Shown one piece after another: positions 1-10,026 of a stretch of DNA of 64,000 nucleotides. The notes under the pieces were generated by a model, which saw only the letters and a program-made list of their open reading frames with translations, was not told where the DNA came from and ran no database searches. Each line of letters begins with the position of its first letter. Position 1 is the stretch's first letter. Origin of the DNA: JANQPA01 sp964628385 (GTDB lineage Bacteria > Bacteroidota > Bacteroidia > Chitinophagales > Saprospiraceae); contig CAZVOD010000009.1 of assembly GCA_964628385.1 (NCBI GenBank), forward strand, positions 31,901 to 95,900, written 5' to 3'. A program made the position numbers and the translations under genes.

Positions 1-3000
1 CTGCATACCAGCTAATTACACCAGAGTCTACACTAGCTCTGAGTAGAAGTTCTTCCGGCTCACAAATAAGCGTATCATTAGATTTCTCTAAGATTATTTC
101 TGGCTCAACGATTACATCTATTTCTGCTTCTACCCGGCAATCGCTATTATTATCAGTAACTGTTACGCTGAAGGTACCACTTTCTTCCCCGATAATCACC
201 GGATTCCAGGGTTCTCCTGTGATATCGCCTGAAATTCCCGTTTGCCATGAATAATTGTAATCCGGACTCCCTGTTGGATTAATCGCTATGGAATCTCCAA
301 AGCAGCCCCTGATCAAAGTATCCTGAAGCCCTATATCTTCTTCAAAAACAGTAACTGTAACGGAATCTAGTATCGAACAATCTTCCGTATTGGTAGCCTG
401 CACATAGAAAGTGCTATCTCTGCTATCCACATTTACTGTTAATACCAAACCTATAGTAAGTTCATTTTCCAGCGATCGATCACTGTACCAACGTACAGTC
501 GAAGATTGACTCATGGCACTCAATTCAACTACTCCTGCAACGCAAATGGTAGTATCATTTTGAACTTCCAAATCCACAGTAATAACATTAACCTCCACGG
601 TGGCTTCATCTACGCAGGTGCCGGTGGCATCAGTCACTGTAACGCGGTAGGTCTGACTTTCTATACCCACAAAGATTGGGTTGGATGGATCGCTTAGGTC
701 CAGTCCCGCTTCTGGTGACCAGCTGTATAGGCAACTACCGCTGCCCATCGGATTGAGCTCGGCCGTTTCGCCGGCACATACCGTAATCAAGGTATCTTCA
801 ATCGCACAGAGCTCATCGAAGAGTTCGACCCTTACTGAGTCTTTTGCTGTACAGCCGTTGTTGCCTGTTGCTTGCAGATAGATGGTAGTGCTGGTGCTTA
901 TTTCGATGCTGGCAGCTAAACCACTTGTTATGATGTTTTCTAAATTCCTATCACTGTACCAGCTTACCTGGCCATCACTTTGCGCGGTCAATCTTACCGT
1001 AGCCGCTTCGCAGATTACCGTGTCGTTCGGCGCTATCAAGCTTGGGGAAGCTTCTACATTAACCTCCACGGTGGCTTCATCTACGCAGGTGCCGGTGGCA
1101 TCAGTCACTGTAACGCGGTAGGTCTGACTTTCTATACCCACAAAGATTGGGTTGGATGGATCGCTTAGGTCCAGTCCCGCTTCTGGTGACCAGCTGTATA
1201 GGCAACTACCGCTGCCCATCGGATTGAGCTCGGCCGTTTCGCCGGCACATACCGTAATCAAGGTATCTTCAATCGCACAGAGCTCATCGAAGAGTTCGAC
1301 CCTTACTGAGTCTTTTGCTGTACAGCCGTTGTTGCCTGTTGCTTGCAGATAGATGGTAGTGCTGGTGCTTATTTCGATGCTGGCAGCTAAACCACTTGTT
1401 ATGATGTTTTCTAAATTCCTATCACTGTACCAGCTTACCTGGCCATCACTTTGCGCGGTCAATCTTACCGTAGCCGCTTCGCAGATTACCGTGTCGTTCG
1501 GCGCTATCAAGCTTGGGGAAGCTTCTACATTAACCTCCACGGTGGCTTCATCTACGCAGGTGCCGGTGGCATCAGTCACTGTAACGCGGTAGGTCTGACT
1601 TTCTATACCCACAAAGATTGGGTTGGATGGATCGCTTAGGTCCAGTCCCGCTTCTGGTGACCAGCTGTATAGGCAACTACCGCTGCCCATCGGATTGAGC
1701 TCGGCCGTTTCGCCGGCACATACCGTAATCAAGGTATCTTCAATCGCACAGAGCTCATCGAAGAGTTCGACCCTTACTGAGTCTTTTGCTGTACAGCCGT
1801 TGTTGCCTGTTGCTTGCAGATAGATGGTAGTGCTGGTGCTTATTTCGATGCTGGCAGCTAAACCACTTGTTATGATGTTTTCTAAATTCCTATCACTGTA
1901 CCAGCTTACCTGGCCATCACTTTGCGCGGTCAATCTTACCGTAGCCGCTTCGCAGATTACCGTGTCGTTCGGCGCTATCAAGCTTGGGGAAGCTTCTACA
2001 TTAACCTCCACGGTGGCTTCATCTACGCAGGTGCCGGTGGCATCAGTCACTGTAACGCGGTAGGTCTGACTTTCTATACCCACAAAGATTGGGTTGGATG
2101 GATCACTTAGATCCAGTCCCGTTTCTGGTGACCAGCTGTATAGGCAACTACCGCTGCCCATTGGATTGAGTTCGGCTGTTTCGCCGGCGCATACCGTAAT
2201 CACGGTATCTTCAATCGCACAGAGTTCATCGAAGAGTTCTACTGTTACTGAGTCAAGTTTTTCACAAAACCCAGTTTTCGCTAAAATAAAAAATGTGCTG
2301 GTTCCCAGGATTTCAATGTCAGGAGTTAGACCTGTTCCCACGACATCAGATAGAGTCATGTCGGAGTACCAAGTCACTTCTGCTGCATTACTACGAGCAG
2401 ATAGTGTGAGAACTGAAGGCTCACAAATTATTGTATCTTCCTGTGCCTCCAAAACCACATCCACCACATCGACTATGGTGGTATCTAATTTCTCGCAGAT
2501 AAGATTTTCATCTACTACTCTTAGCGTAATTACCGCATCGTCACTGCCGATAAATAAGGGATTCCAGTTATTTTCTTCCTCAATCAAATCAGCCTGATCC
2601 CAGAAATAGGTCAGCGTTGAATCTCCACCGGGATTCAGGTTTATAGTTTCCCCTACACAAACTTGAATTAGACTATCGGGTAAAACACTGTCCGGAATTT
2701 TGGAAACATTTACTTCTATTTCCTTATTTAGCCTACAAATACTATCGTTGGCCGTTACTGTCAAATCGTAGACGGTACTTTGCGAACCAAAGAATAGTGG
2801 ATTCCAGGGCTGAGTAAGATCTAGGTCTGTAGTTGGTGACCAATCGTAAGACAGTGTGGAATCGGCATTTGAGAAAAGCGCTACGGTATCTCCTTCGCAT
2901 ATATTTATTATTTCCCTAAAATTATCAACAACTCTATTTACCCTTATTGTATCAGTTAGTGAGGCAGTACAGCCTTTGTCGGTGTTAATGGTCAAAGTAA

Positions 3001-5113
3001 CGATCAGGCTATCAAATGGCGCAGCAGAAAACTCGGGATTCTGAAGCGCTGACTCCCCCAGGTCTCCAAATTCCCATTGCCAACTTGTTATTTCTCCAAC
3101 TTTTGAAACAGATAAATCGGTAAAGTCAATGCTTATCTGATCTTGATCACAACGGATGATATCGAGGTCAAAATTAGCCTCAAGCGTAATAGAATCGATA
3201 GTAACCGTACGGGTTATGGTATCCAGGCAACCTTCATTAGTTCGGCCAACCAGCGTAACGATATATTCACCCGCTGCCGGATAGGTATACTCGGGTGAAA
3301 CTTCTGATGAACTATCTTCTTGAGTTGATATATCCCCAAAATTCCATTCATAAGAATCTGCATTGGAAGCATTCATAAAACTGACTGTCCTTCCATCACA
3401 TTGCAACATTTCAGTAAAGGCCAAGTCTGGTTTGGGATTTACTGATACCTCAATTTCTTCTGTAAAGGAGCAAGAGCCATCGGGAGCAATAATTTCAAGT
3501 GTGTAAACAATTGACTCCGTGAGTAAAACTGAAGGATTGGACATACTATCACTGCTCAATCCCGCAGACGGACTCCATTTGAATTGCCAGGATTTGGGGA
3601 TACTATCGAGCACATTGAGCACGAGAGTTTCTCCTTCACATCCGCTGAAAGCCTTTTGGACGATTAAATCTGTTGGTGAAGCATTGTTAGTTTGAAAACC
3701 TTTTGTAAACGAAGAGGTACATTGATTTTGGTCTGTAGCGGTCAGTGTGATCGTTCCACTGCTATTCAATGGTAGCTGAAACGTTGGGTTGAGCAGATTA
3801 GAGGTTCGAAATATTCCTGCATCAGTTCTGAGCTCCCAGGCGTAGGTTAGTTGCTTTTCATTAAGCTGAGCAGAATTATTGAGGACGGCTAGTATAGCAT
3901 TGTCTTCACAATTGAAAGATTCTATATCATAATCGAGTTCGATATCCCTTCCAGTGGAAAGCGTTATGGTGCTAAATGCAGTATCGGCACATGGTGCACC
4001 AGGATTGGCAATTAGTGCAATTGTGTAAGTACCTGTATCGGGATAGGTAAAAGTAGGCGTTTCTTCCGTACTAGACAGTTCTTTAGACGGCCAATCAAAA
4101 AACCAGATATAATCTTCAGCATTTTTACTTTTGTTGCTAAATTCAACACTCAGGTCATCACACTGTGCTTTTGGTATCTGAAAAGCAGATACTGTAGGAG
4201 AACACGGAAACACGTTAAACTGAAAATCCCTGCGAGTTACAGATAAGAGTTTTCCTGTTTCTCTATCGTATTCTTCGACACAAACGCCTACTACAAATTG
4301 TCCTATTATTCCTGGAGTTGCTGTTAGCTGGCCAGTTTGTGAGTTCATTTTTAGTTTTCTGGCTTCCTGGGTTCCTCCCAGCATATTTTCCACCGAATAA
4401 GTGGGTTCCAAGAAGACGACCGTATCATAGGGTGGATTATTTGGCGGCTGCGGTAATGGGAATGCTAATGATCCGCCAGAGATCGGAGCACATAGTTTAT
4501 ACTCCAATCGATCACCATCCAGATCAGTAGCAGAATGATCAAAAAACAAAGGTTCATCAGCACAAATAGCAATTGGAGGCCAATCGCCCATTACTGGACT
4601 ATTATTCCCTTTTTCCATGGCTTCTTCTGTCAGCCAGATATCGTATGTCGACCCAGTAGCGATGGGATCGATTATATTATTTAAGGTTTGATTTCTACAA
4701 CAGCGTTGATATACAATCTGATAGCCTCCGGGGTTGGGGAGCAGTTCTACTTCTCCCATGTAGGTAGTTGTTTCTACGCAAAGACCGCTTAACGAAGGGA
4801 TACATTTATCGAAAGAATTATCGACCAAGAAGGTATCCATCAGGTTCAGGCGTAATTCTTTGACCAGGATTCCATTTCTATCAAAAATTCCTACAGAAGC
4901 GGGATCATCAAAGGGAGCCCGTGGGTCTCCTGTTTGGCAATCTCTATAGAATTTGAGGATAATCTCGTACTTATTATTTCCTTTACTTCTATAGCTAATT
5001 TCACCCCCTATTGTGTGCGATGCCCATGCTTGTAAGGGGAAAAACATCAGTAATAGCAATACCCACTTGAGCATAGGTGTTATACTGTAAATTGTTGTAG
5101 GCTTATTTTTCAT
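1..5113 (-). CDS. Giant T9SS-type surface adhesin with PKD/Ig-like repeats (3' end outside window)
   Basis: The minus frame is open from an ATG at 5113 to the left edge, giving 1,704 codons with no stop, so the C-terminus is not visible. Residues 1-31 are a signal peptide with a leucine-rich core and an AWA cleavage site. The mature start SHTIGGEISY is typical of large Bacteroidota proteins that end in a gliding-motility-associated (type B) T9SS sorting domain. After an N-terminal domain come many PKD- and Ig-like modules with recurring motifs such as YEWNFGD, YSWSPE, VSWYSD and TYRVTVTD, rich in single conserved cysteines. Three modules are exact duplicates (see the repeat entry). PorP/SprF and OmpA/PD40 genes lie just upstream on the same strand, the usual company of SprB-like adhesins. 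The likely role is adhesion or gliding at the cell surface. The sorting domain is inferred, not seen. Confidence 0.85.
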   Translation of the reverse strand, partial: MKNKPTTIYSITPMLKWVLLLLMFFPLQAWASHTIGGEISYRSKGNNKYEIILKFYRDCQTGDPRAPFDDPASVGIFDRNGILVKELRLNLMDTFLVDNSFDKCIPSLSGLCVETTTYMGEVELLPNPGGYQIVYQRCCRNQTLNNIIDPIATGSTYDIWLTEEAMEKGNNSPVMGDWPPIAICADEPLFFDHSATDLDGDRLEYKLCAPISGGSLAFPLPQPPNNPPYDTVVFLEPTYSVENMLGGTQEARKLKMNSQTGQLTATPGIIGQFVVGVCVEEYDRETGKLLSVTRRDFQFNVFPCSPTVSAFQIPKAQCDDLSVEFSNKSKNAEDYIWFFDWPSKELSSTEETPTFTYPDTGTYTIALIANPGAPCADTAFSTITLSTGRDIELDYDIESFNCEDNAILAVLNNSAQLNEKQLTYAWELRTDAGIFRTSNLLNPTFQLPLNSSGTITLTATDQNQCTSSFTKGFQTNNASPTDLIVQKAFSGCEGETLVLNVLDSIPKSWQFKWSPSAGLSSDSMSNPSVLLTESIVYTLEIIAPDGSCSFTEEIEVSVNPKPDLAFTEMLQCDGRTVSFMNASNADSYEWNFGDISTQEDSSSEVSPEYTYPAAGEYIVTLVGRTNEGCLDTITRTVTIDSITLEANFDLDIIRCDQDQISIDFTDLSVSKVGEITSWQWEFGDLGESALQNPEFSAAPFDSLIVTLTINTDKGCTASLTDTIRVNRVVDNFREIINICEGDTVALFSNADSTLSYDWSPTTDLDLTQPWNPLFFGSQSTVYDLTVTANDSICRLNKEIEVNVSKIPDSVLPDSLIQVCVGETINLNPGGDSTLTYFWDQADLIEEENNWNPLFIGSDDAVITLRVVDENLICEKLDTTIVDVVDVVLEAQEDTIICEPSVLTLSARSNAAEVTWYSDMTLSDVVGTGLTPDIEILGTSTFFILAKTGFCEKLDSVTVELFDELCAIEDTVITVCAGETAELNPMGSGSCLYSWSPETGLDLSDPSNPIFVGIESQTYRVTVTDATGTCVDEATVEVNVEASPSLIAPNDTVICEAATVRLTAQSDGQVSWYSDRNLENIITSGLAASIEISTSTTIYLQATGNNGCTAKDSVRVELFDELCAIEDTLITVCAGETAELNPMGSGSCLYSWSPEAGLDLSDPSNPIFVGIESQTYRVTVTDATGTCVDEATVEVNVEASPSLIAPNDTVICEAATVRLTAQSDGQVSWYSDRNLENIITSGLAASIEISTSTTIYLQATGNNGCTAKDSVRVELFDELCAIEDTLITVCAGETAELNPMGSGSCLYSWSPEAGLDLSDPSNPIFVGIESQTYRVTVTDATGTCVDEATVEVNVEASPSLIAPNDTVICEAATVRLTAQSDGQVSWYSDRNLENIITSGLAASIEISTSTTIYLQATGNNGCTAKDSVRVELFDELCAIEDTLITVCAGETAELNPMGSGSCLYSWSPEAGLDLSDPSNPIFVGIESQTYRVTVTDATGTCVDEATVEVNVITVDLEVQNDTTICVAGVVELSAMSQSSTVRWYSDRSLENELTIGLVLTVNVDSRDSTFYVQATNTEDCSILDSVTVTVFEEDIGLQDTLIRGCFGDSIAINPTGSPDYNYSWQTGISGDITGEPWNPVIIGEESGTFSVTVTDNNSDCRVEAEIDVIVEPEIILEKSNDTLICEPEELLLRASVDSGVISWYA
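585..2247 (-). repeat. 471-bp perfect tandem repeats inside the adhesin gene
   Basis: Three copies at 585-1055, 1056-1526 and 1527-1997 look identical base for base. A fourth, partial copy from 1998 is identical to about 2102 and then picks up substitutions until similarity ends near 2247. The period of 471 is a multiple of three, so each unit adds 157 residues: one SWSPE-type PKD-like module and one SWYSD-type Ig-like module. Identity at synonymous sites points to very recent expansion or ongoing gene conversion. Confidence 0.95.
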
Positions 5114-5253
5114 GGAATTATAATTAATATATTCACTAGTTAATAGAGTCGCGATGTGTTATTTCTAAATAGCTTGTTATTAAAAAAATATTCTTAGACC
5201 TGGCAACTTATCTCCTGATTTTTCCTTCCCTGCTTTACGCATTGCTACCCGTG

Positions 5254-7833
5254 TTAGTTTATTGGAGAAGATGATGATAATTGGACATCATCAGACGGGC
5301 AGGCAATTTGTATATCTACCCGTCTTTCTTTTATTGATTCATACCCGTATACCCCCTGACTCCCGGAGCTGAGTTTTCGTTTAAGCTCGGGATCCATATT
5401 TTCTCTTTCTCCTTCAGGTTCTCTTTTAATGATGAGTTTACCAGAGTCATAATATTTTCTTAGTCCTTTTTCATCCAGTAAAAGGTTTTCAACACACTTT
5501 ATTCTTCTTTTGGCCAATCCTTCATTGTAGGCTGCATTACCTATTGGTGAAGCATAGCCTACCAATTTGATATTTAGAGTAAAACCACTTTCCAAAAACC
5601 TGGCCATAAGATTTATAACCGTATCAATCCTATTATAATTACTCACTAGCTCTCTTTGAAAGAACGTTTTTATTCTTGCCGAATCCTTCACAGACCTAGC
5701 CTTGTAGTCTTTCACCCTATCTTTATACTTATCAAAAATAGACTGGAAATCGTCCTGAACCCGGGGTTCAGCCGGGAAGTACTGTCCATTTTGGATCTTC
5801 ATTTTAGGAACATCATTATCGTAGTACATAGCGATGACCCCATCCGGAACTAATCTTTCCAGACCACATTTTTCAAGATATAGCGAGTCTTTGAGTAAAA
5901 TGGGCCCACCGGTATAAGTACCTTTTACATCCTCAATTGTGTATTGCAGGCTTGCAGAATCAGGCAGATAAGCTTCCCGGCGATAACTTGCATTGGCAAG
6001 ATACCGCTCCTCAAATTCTATAGCGTAAAGCTGGCTATTTCCGGGGAGCCCTTGCTTGTCAATAATATCCATTACGGACTGACCGGCCGAGGCCATAGCG
6101 TTACGCATTTGAATATCGGCGTAGGTTAGAGGTTCCATCGTTTCCTGATCAAAAGCCAGCAACTGAAGATTCACCTTAGGAGCTAACTTAATGGTGACCG
6201 TAAATTCATTTTCGGGGTTGGGAAAAGAAGGAGTAATGCGCTCCATTTGCACCTTTTGATAATACCCTTCTTTAGAGACGATGAATTCATATCGATTTTC
6301 AAAATTCCAGTTATTGCCATAGCTCGTAGTAAAAGTCTCTGATAATAGTATAGTATCGGTAGATACGACTGCTCCGTCGGCCATTTCTTTTCTCACTACC
6401 TGAGCCCCCAACAATTGCTCATCATTGAAATTATCGAATACTTCCAATTTCACCTCAAAGTCGTAGAGTGGTATTCTGTAATTATCAAAACAGCAAGCAT
6501 CCAGCACTTCGTCGTATTTTTGAGACTCTAGCCGATCGGATGCCCAGTAAGCATATTCTTTTTGAGGATCTATTGAAAAGAAGGCTTCGTCGTAGCTGGT
6601 ATTAACGTCTGGACCGAGATGGCTGATGGTGCCCCATTGATCAGTGCCAGTCTTTTGTACCCTGAATATGTCTGCTCCTCCGAGTGTAAATCCGCTATTA
6701 GAGCTATAATACAGAAATTTCTTTTCAGCATCATAGAAGGGTGTCATCTCATCACCTTTTGTATTGACGACACTTAAGGGTTCGGCTGATGAAAAGTTAT
6801 TATTTTCATCAATATAAGTATAGAAAATATCTTTATTCCCGGAACGCTCATTTCCTTTATCGGAAGCAAAGAAGAATATTTCCTTGCCAGTATCGGTATC
6901 AAAAGCAATATTAGGCTGTGTAGTATTAGCTTTTTTATCATTGAAAGGTAAAGCCTTTTTTCCACTCCAGCCAAATGCTGTTTTGAGTTTATAATAAATA
7001 TCACATCGCGTTGTAAAGTCTTTATTATTCACATATTCACATTCACAATAGAAGACTTTGGATTTATCTTCATTGAAAGCAATATTGGCGATATGCTTTT
7101 CCTGGTTTTTGATTCCAAATATTTTCAGTTTGCGTGCCGGGTCAGCACCATTGACGGAAGTTTTAAAAATTTCGGCATACTTACGTCTGGGCCTGAATTT
7201 ATCTTTATTGTAGGGGTTTCTCATTGTTGTAAAGAAAATAGAATCGCCGTGGATTGTCAGGCCGAAGTCTGAACGAGGAGAATTAAGGTTTTTGGGAAAT
7301 CGCGAAATAGAATCCGCTTTCTCAGCCTGTCCATCAAAAAGAAAAACAGTTGGAGTGATATTCATAGCCGAATCACAATAGGCTCTTCTGGTTTGGGCTT
7401 TGGGAATAAAAGCATTGACAGAATCGACATCCAACGTTTTGGCCGTTTCAATAAATTGATCGTAATACTTGATGGCTTTGCGATAATTGGATTTATCAGA
7501 AGTGCTGCTGCCCGTTTGTTGATAAACAGACGCCAGATAGTACGCTGTAAGCGGAAAGTCCAGCAGAGCGCGCTGAGCCAGTACTTTCTGGTAATAAACC
7601 ATTGATGTGTCAAACGCTTTGTAATACCTGGCTGATTCAGCGATATTATACTTAGCTCTTGTAATTGTACTATCATAGCTGAGCGCAGCTTTATAGTACT
7701 TAATGGCTGACTTATAATCCTTTTTGCTGAAATAAGCAGTATCTGCAACCTCCATCATCCTGCGAAGACGCTGGGTTTCACCAATTTGCACAATAAATAA
7801 AAGCCCCAGAACAACTAATAGTAATTTCTTCAT
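5254..7833 (-). CDS. OmpA-family protein with TPR and PD40 propeller domains (PorE-like)
   Basis: The 859-residue product has an N-terminal signal peptide (about 1-20), then TPR-like helices (about 25-150, e.g. YKSAIKYYKAAL). A WD40-like PD40 beta-propeller follows (about 180-440, with repeats such as DSIFFTTMRN, KEIFFFASDKGN and FLYYSSNSGF). A carboxypeptidase-regulatory-like middle comes next, and an OmpA peptidoglycan-binding domain ends the protein (about 725-845, LVGYASPIGN...YNEGLAKRR). This architecture matches PorE-type T9SS proteins that tether the outer-membrane machinery to peptidoglycan. It lies between a PorP/SprF homologue and the adhesin, about 140 bp before the latter, and is probably cotranscribed. 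A role in secreting or anchoring that particular adhesin is inferred from position. Confidence 0.9.
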   Translation of the reverse strand: MKKLLLVVLGLLFIVQIGETQRLRRMMEVADTAYFSKKDYKSAIKYYKAALSYDSTITRAKYNIAESARYYKAFDTSMVYYQKVLAQRALLDFPLTAYYLASVYQQTGSSTSDKSNYRKAIKYYDQFIETAKTLDVDSVNAFIPKAQTRRAYCDSAMNITPTVFLFDGQAEKADSISRFPKNLNSPRSDFGLTIHGDSIFFTTMRNPYNKDKFRPRRKYAEIFKTSVNGADPARKLKIFGIKNQEKHIANIAFNEDKSKVFYCECEYVNNKDFTTRCDIYYKLKTAFGWSGKKALPFNDKKANTTQPNIAFDTDTGKEIFFFASDKGNERSGNKDIFYTYIDENNNFSSAEPLSVVNTKGDEMTPFYDAEKKFLYYSSNSGFTLGGADIFRVQKTGTDQWGTISHLGPDVNTSYDEAFFSIDPQKEYAYWASDRLESQKYDEVLDACCFDNYRIPLYDFEVKLEVFDNFNDEQLLGAQVVRKEMADGAVVSTDTILLSETFTTSYGNNWNFENRYEFIVSKEGYYQKVQMERITPSFPNPENEFTVTIKLAPKVNLQLLAFDQETMEPLTYADIQMRNAMASAGQSVMDIIDKQGLPGNSQLYAIEFEERYLANASYRREAYLPDSASLQYTIEDVKGTYTGGPILLKDSLYLEKCGLERLVPDGVIAMYYDNDVPKMKIQNGQYFPAEPRVQDDFQSIFDKYKDRVKDYKARSVKDSARIKTFFQRELVSNYNRIDTVINLMARFLESGFTLNIKLVGYASPIGNAAYNEGLAKRRIKCVENLLLDEKGLRKYYDSGKLIIKREPEGERENMDPELKRKLSSGSQGVYGYESIKERRVDIQIACPSDDVQLSSSSPIN

Positions 7834-8100
7834 AACAAATTAGTAATGCATTAAATAGCAAATAATCCTAGTAAGAGGCATTTACAACAAGCCCTGAAGC
7901 AGTGTAAATACGACTGAACAGTCCAATCAAAGACAGAGCTTGTGGACTGTACTACTTAGGATGTAGTTTTCTCTCTAACTAAATAATTCAGGTGTATCGA
8001 TGTGCTTTTCGCAAGAGGAAGCTTTACTCTTGAATGCTGTCCATCACCTACGATTTTCACGTTATCGGTCACCTGACTTGAAATATTAATCACTGCTGTC

Positions 8101-9144
8101 CTACAGCAGTCTACAATCTTCAGGGTCAAGTCCTGGTTTGGTATTAAATATATACCTAAGTGATAATTCTGGCTGCCACTGATCTCCTATCGCTACCCCA
8201 AAAGCCGAAACGGTTCGGTCCCAGCTAAGTCCCAGATTCCAGGCCTGATATCTAAATTCTAACATTGGTGCCCATGAGTCACTCAAGTCCTGGAAGCGCA
8301 GTTGCATACCTGCTGTTACGGAGATTTCCTGCCCTGGCTTGGTATTAAGGAAATACTGTACACCTACACCTCCGAGTGCTTCCAGGTACTGATCCTGTAT
8401 CTGCCCGCCTAAACGCCCGATAATATCTACTTTTGGACCTACCATTAGTGTACCAAATGCATAGGGGCTCAGGCGCAGGGGTAGTCTATCTTCTGCTCCT
8501 GGTATAAAGCTTTGATTGGGTTGCCTAAGGTTAAAAAAGCCGATACCAAAGTCTAGTTTGGAACGGTTTTGTACCGGGTAATCCAGGTTATTACTAGCCA
8601 GGCTTTGTATTCTAAAATTGATTCCCATGCTAAAATCGAGGTATTCGTTTCTGATTCCCTCTACCACTTCTCCTGTAGGATTATTGGAGTCAAAAGTACC
8701 ATCCTGATATTGACTATCAAAAGTAACCCCTACTAAAGAGAACCGCCGCTGATGCCCACTCAGAGCGAAGCCTACCGTAGCAAAGAAACGACTGGTAAGC
8801 TTTCGGGTATAAGATACCGGAATAAAGGCATTGATATGAGTTAGATTAGTAAGGCCGGCTTCATCCCAGTTGACACCTAAGCCGACCGAAAAGAATCCCT
8901 GTTGATAAGAAAGCTTTCTGATTTTAAAATCCGTTGCTACCGTAGCTGTAGTAAAAGGAGCCACGTCATCCCACTGCTTACGGTAGTTGGCCATTACTCT
9001 GAAATCACCTGAAAAAATACCAGTAAGACCAGGACTAATATTGAAGGGAGCATTATGAAACTGGGTATAGTGAATGTCCTGAGCTTCTAGCACAACTTGG
9101 GCCCCGAAAAGCATCATCAAGGTTAAGAATATTAGTCGTTTCAA
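8101..9144 (-). CDS. PorP/SprF-family type IX secretion membrane protein
   Basis: The 347-residue product has a signal peptide ending near QVVLEAQ. It then shows the conserved PorP/SprF opening DIHYTQFHNAPFNISPGLTG and the FRVMANYRKQW block. The rest alternates amphipathic strands with aromatic ends, as in a beta-barrel outer-membrane protein, and the length fits the family. PorP/SprF proteins are usually paired with one large adhesin carrying a type B sorting domain and are needed for its export or surface attachment. Here the gene is the first of three on the minus strand (then OmpA/PD40, then adhesin). A 267-bp spacer separates it from the second gene, so an internal promoter is possible. 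Confidence 0.92.
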   Translation of the reverse strand: MKRLIFLTLMMLFGAQVVLEAQDIHYTQFHNAPFNISPGLTGIFSGDFRVMANYRKQWDDVAPFTTATVATDFKIRKLSYQQGFFSVGLGVNWDEAGLTNLTHINAFIPVSYTRKLTSRFFATVGFALSGHQRRFSLVGVTFDSQYQDGTFDSNNPTGEVVEGIRNEYLDFSMGINFRIQSLASNNLDYPVQNRSKLDFGIGFFNLRQPNQSFIPGAEDRLPLRLSPYAFGTLMVGPKVDIIGRLGGQIQDQYLEALGGVGVQYFLNTKPGQEISVTAGMQLRFQDLSDSWAPMLEFRYQAWNLGLSWDRTVSAFGVAIGDQWQPELSLRYIFNTKPGLDPEDCRLL

Positions 9145-10026
9145 TGTCTTATATTTTATAAAGTTTATAATTCGGATTACGACAATGTAAGTCTTAAAGT
9201 TATATCATCTTTAAAATGCTACGCAAATATGTTAAATATGGTATTGATGTAGCCTTCTCTGGATGTCTCCAATACAATATAACTATCATCAACCGCTAGT
9301 TATCGGTTTTGTAGTCGTCTTTTCATCCTATGGAAAACCCTCTAGATATAGTAGTATAGTTGCTGTGACGGGAATTTTTAACACACAGCCCCAGCCAAAA
9401 AATCATTATTTTTCAATAATGCTATTTGTGCTTCTCGGCTATGGGACATTTATTGGCATATGTGGATTGAGTTATCACACTTTCTTTATGTGCAATATAT
9501 CCTTTCGTACGAGATTTTCAAAATTTTGTGTCACCTCTACGCACTTTATTTTTTTATATATATTTTAGGTCAAATTATTTTTTCTTTCCTACGGGCTTGT
9601 ACTTTACATCGGAATATTCTATATTTGACTTGTCGAATGAATAAATTACGGCCCAAAGGTAATAACAGCAATGTTCATTATCCTCTTCTAAAAAACTTTA
9701 ATGGGGTATCCCATTTTGAAGTGCTTATCTTTGAGAAAACTACACTAGCAAGCTTCCGCATTGTGTTCGATTGAAATGTGGCCCGTTGGAAGTTAATTAA
9801 ATTTGCAAGATTACTGTTTATAGATAATTCTAACTGATTTATCAGTCTAGAAATTAACTAAGATGCGTTTAAAAGCACGCATTGTAGAATTCCGTACTTA
9901 TCTAACTTTTTGACGTTTGGCAACACCCTAAAGGTGAATGCGGGTAACTGTATAAAAACTGTATTCACTTAACTGTCTCATGTTCAGTAGGGCGATCTTT
10001 TATTCCAACTTCAAAAGGTTAAGAAA
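9145..10026. other. Long divergent spacer, no convincing gene
   Basis: This 882-bp AT-rich stretch lies between the divergent PorP/SprF and beta-helix genes. Plus-strand reading frames at 9263-9568 and 9637-9774 have no good ribosome site and low-complexity products, so I do not call them genes. It contains a promoter-like sequence at 9597-9627 and a short ATGCGT/ACGCAT hairpin at 9863-9882. A long untranslated leader or a small RNA cannot be excluded. Confidence 0.5.
9597..9627 (+). promoter_or_regulatory. Candidate Bacteroidota promoter (TTG-N20-TATATTTG)
   Basis: TTG at 9597-9599 is followed after 20 bases by TATATTTG at 9620-9627. This fits the Bacteroidota housekeeping pattern of a -33 TTG and a -7 TAnnTTTG. 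The start would be near 9634, about 390 bp before the beta-helix gene, giving a long leader or a separate short transcript. It rests on sequence match only. Confidence 0.4.

Noticed and set aside
585..1997. CRISPR-like tandem repeats
   Set aside because: Units are 471 bp with no spacers and lie in a continuous coding frame.
506..2597. Repeated short plus-strand frames (66, 79 and 62 residues) over the 471-bp repeats
   Set aside because: They are antisense shadows of the adhesin gene, repeated only because the DNA repeats.
9263..9774. Two overlapping plus-strand frames in the long spacer
   Set aside because: AT-rich, Phe/Tyr-rich products without ribosome sites or recognisable domains; overlapping frames cannot both be real.
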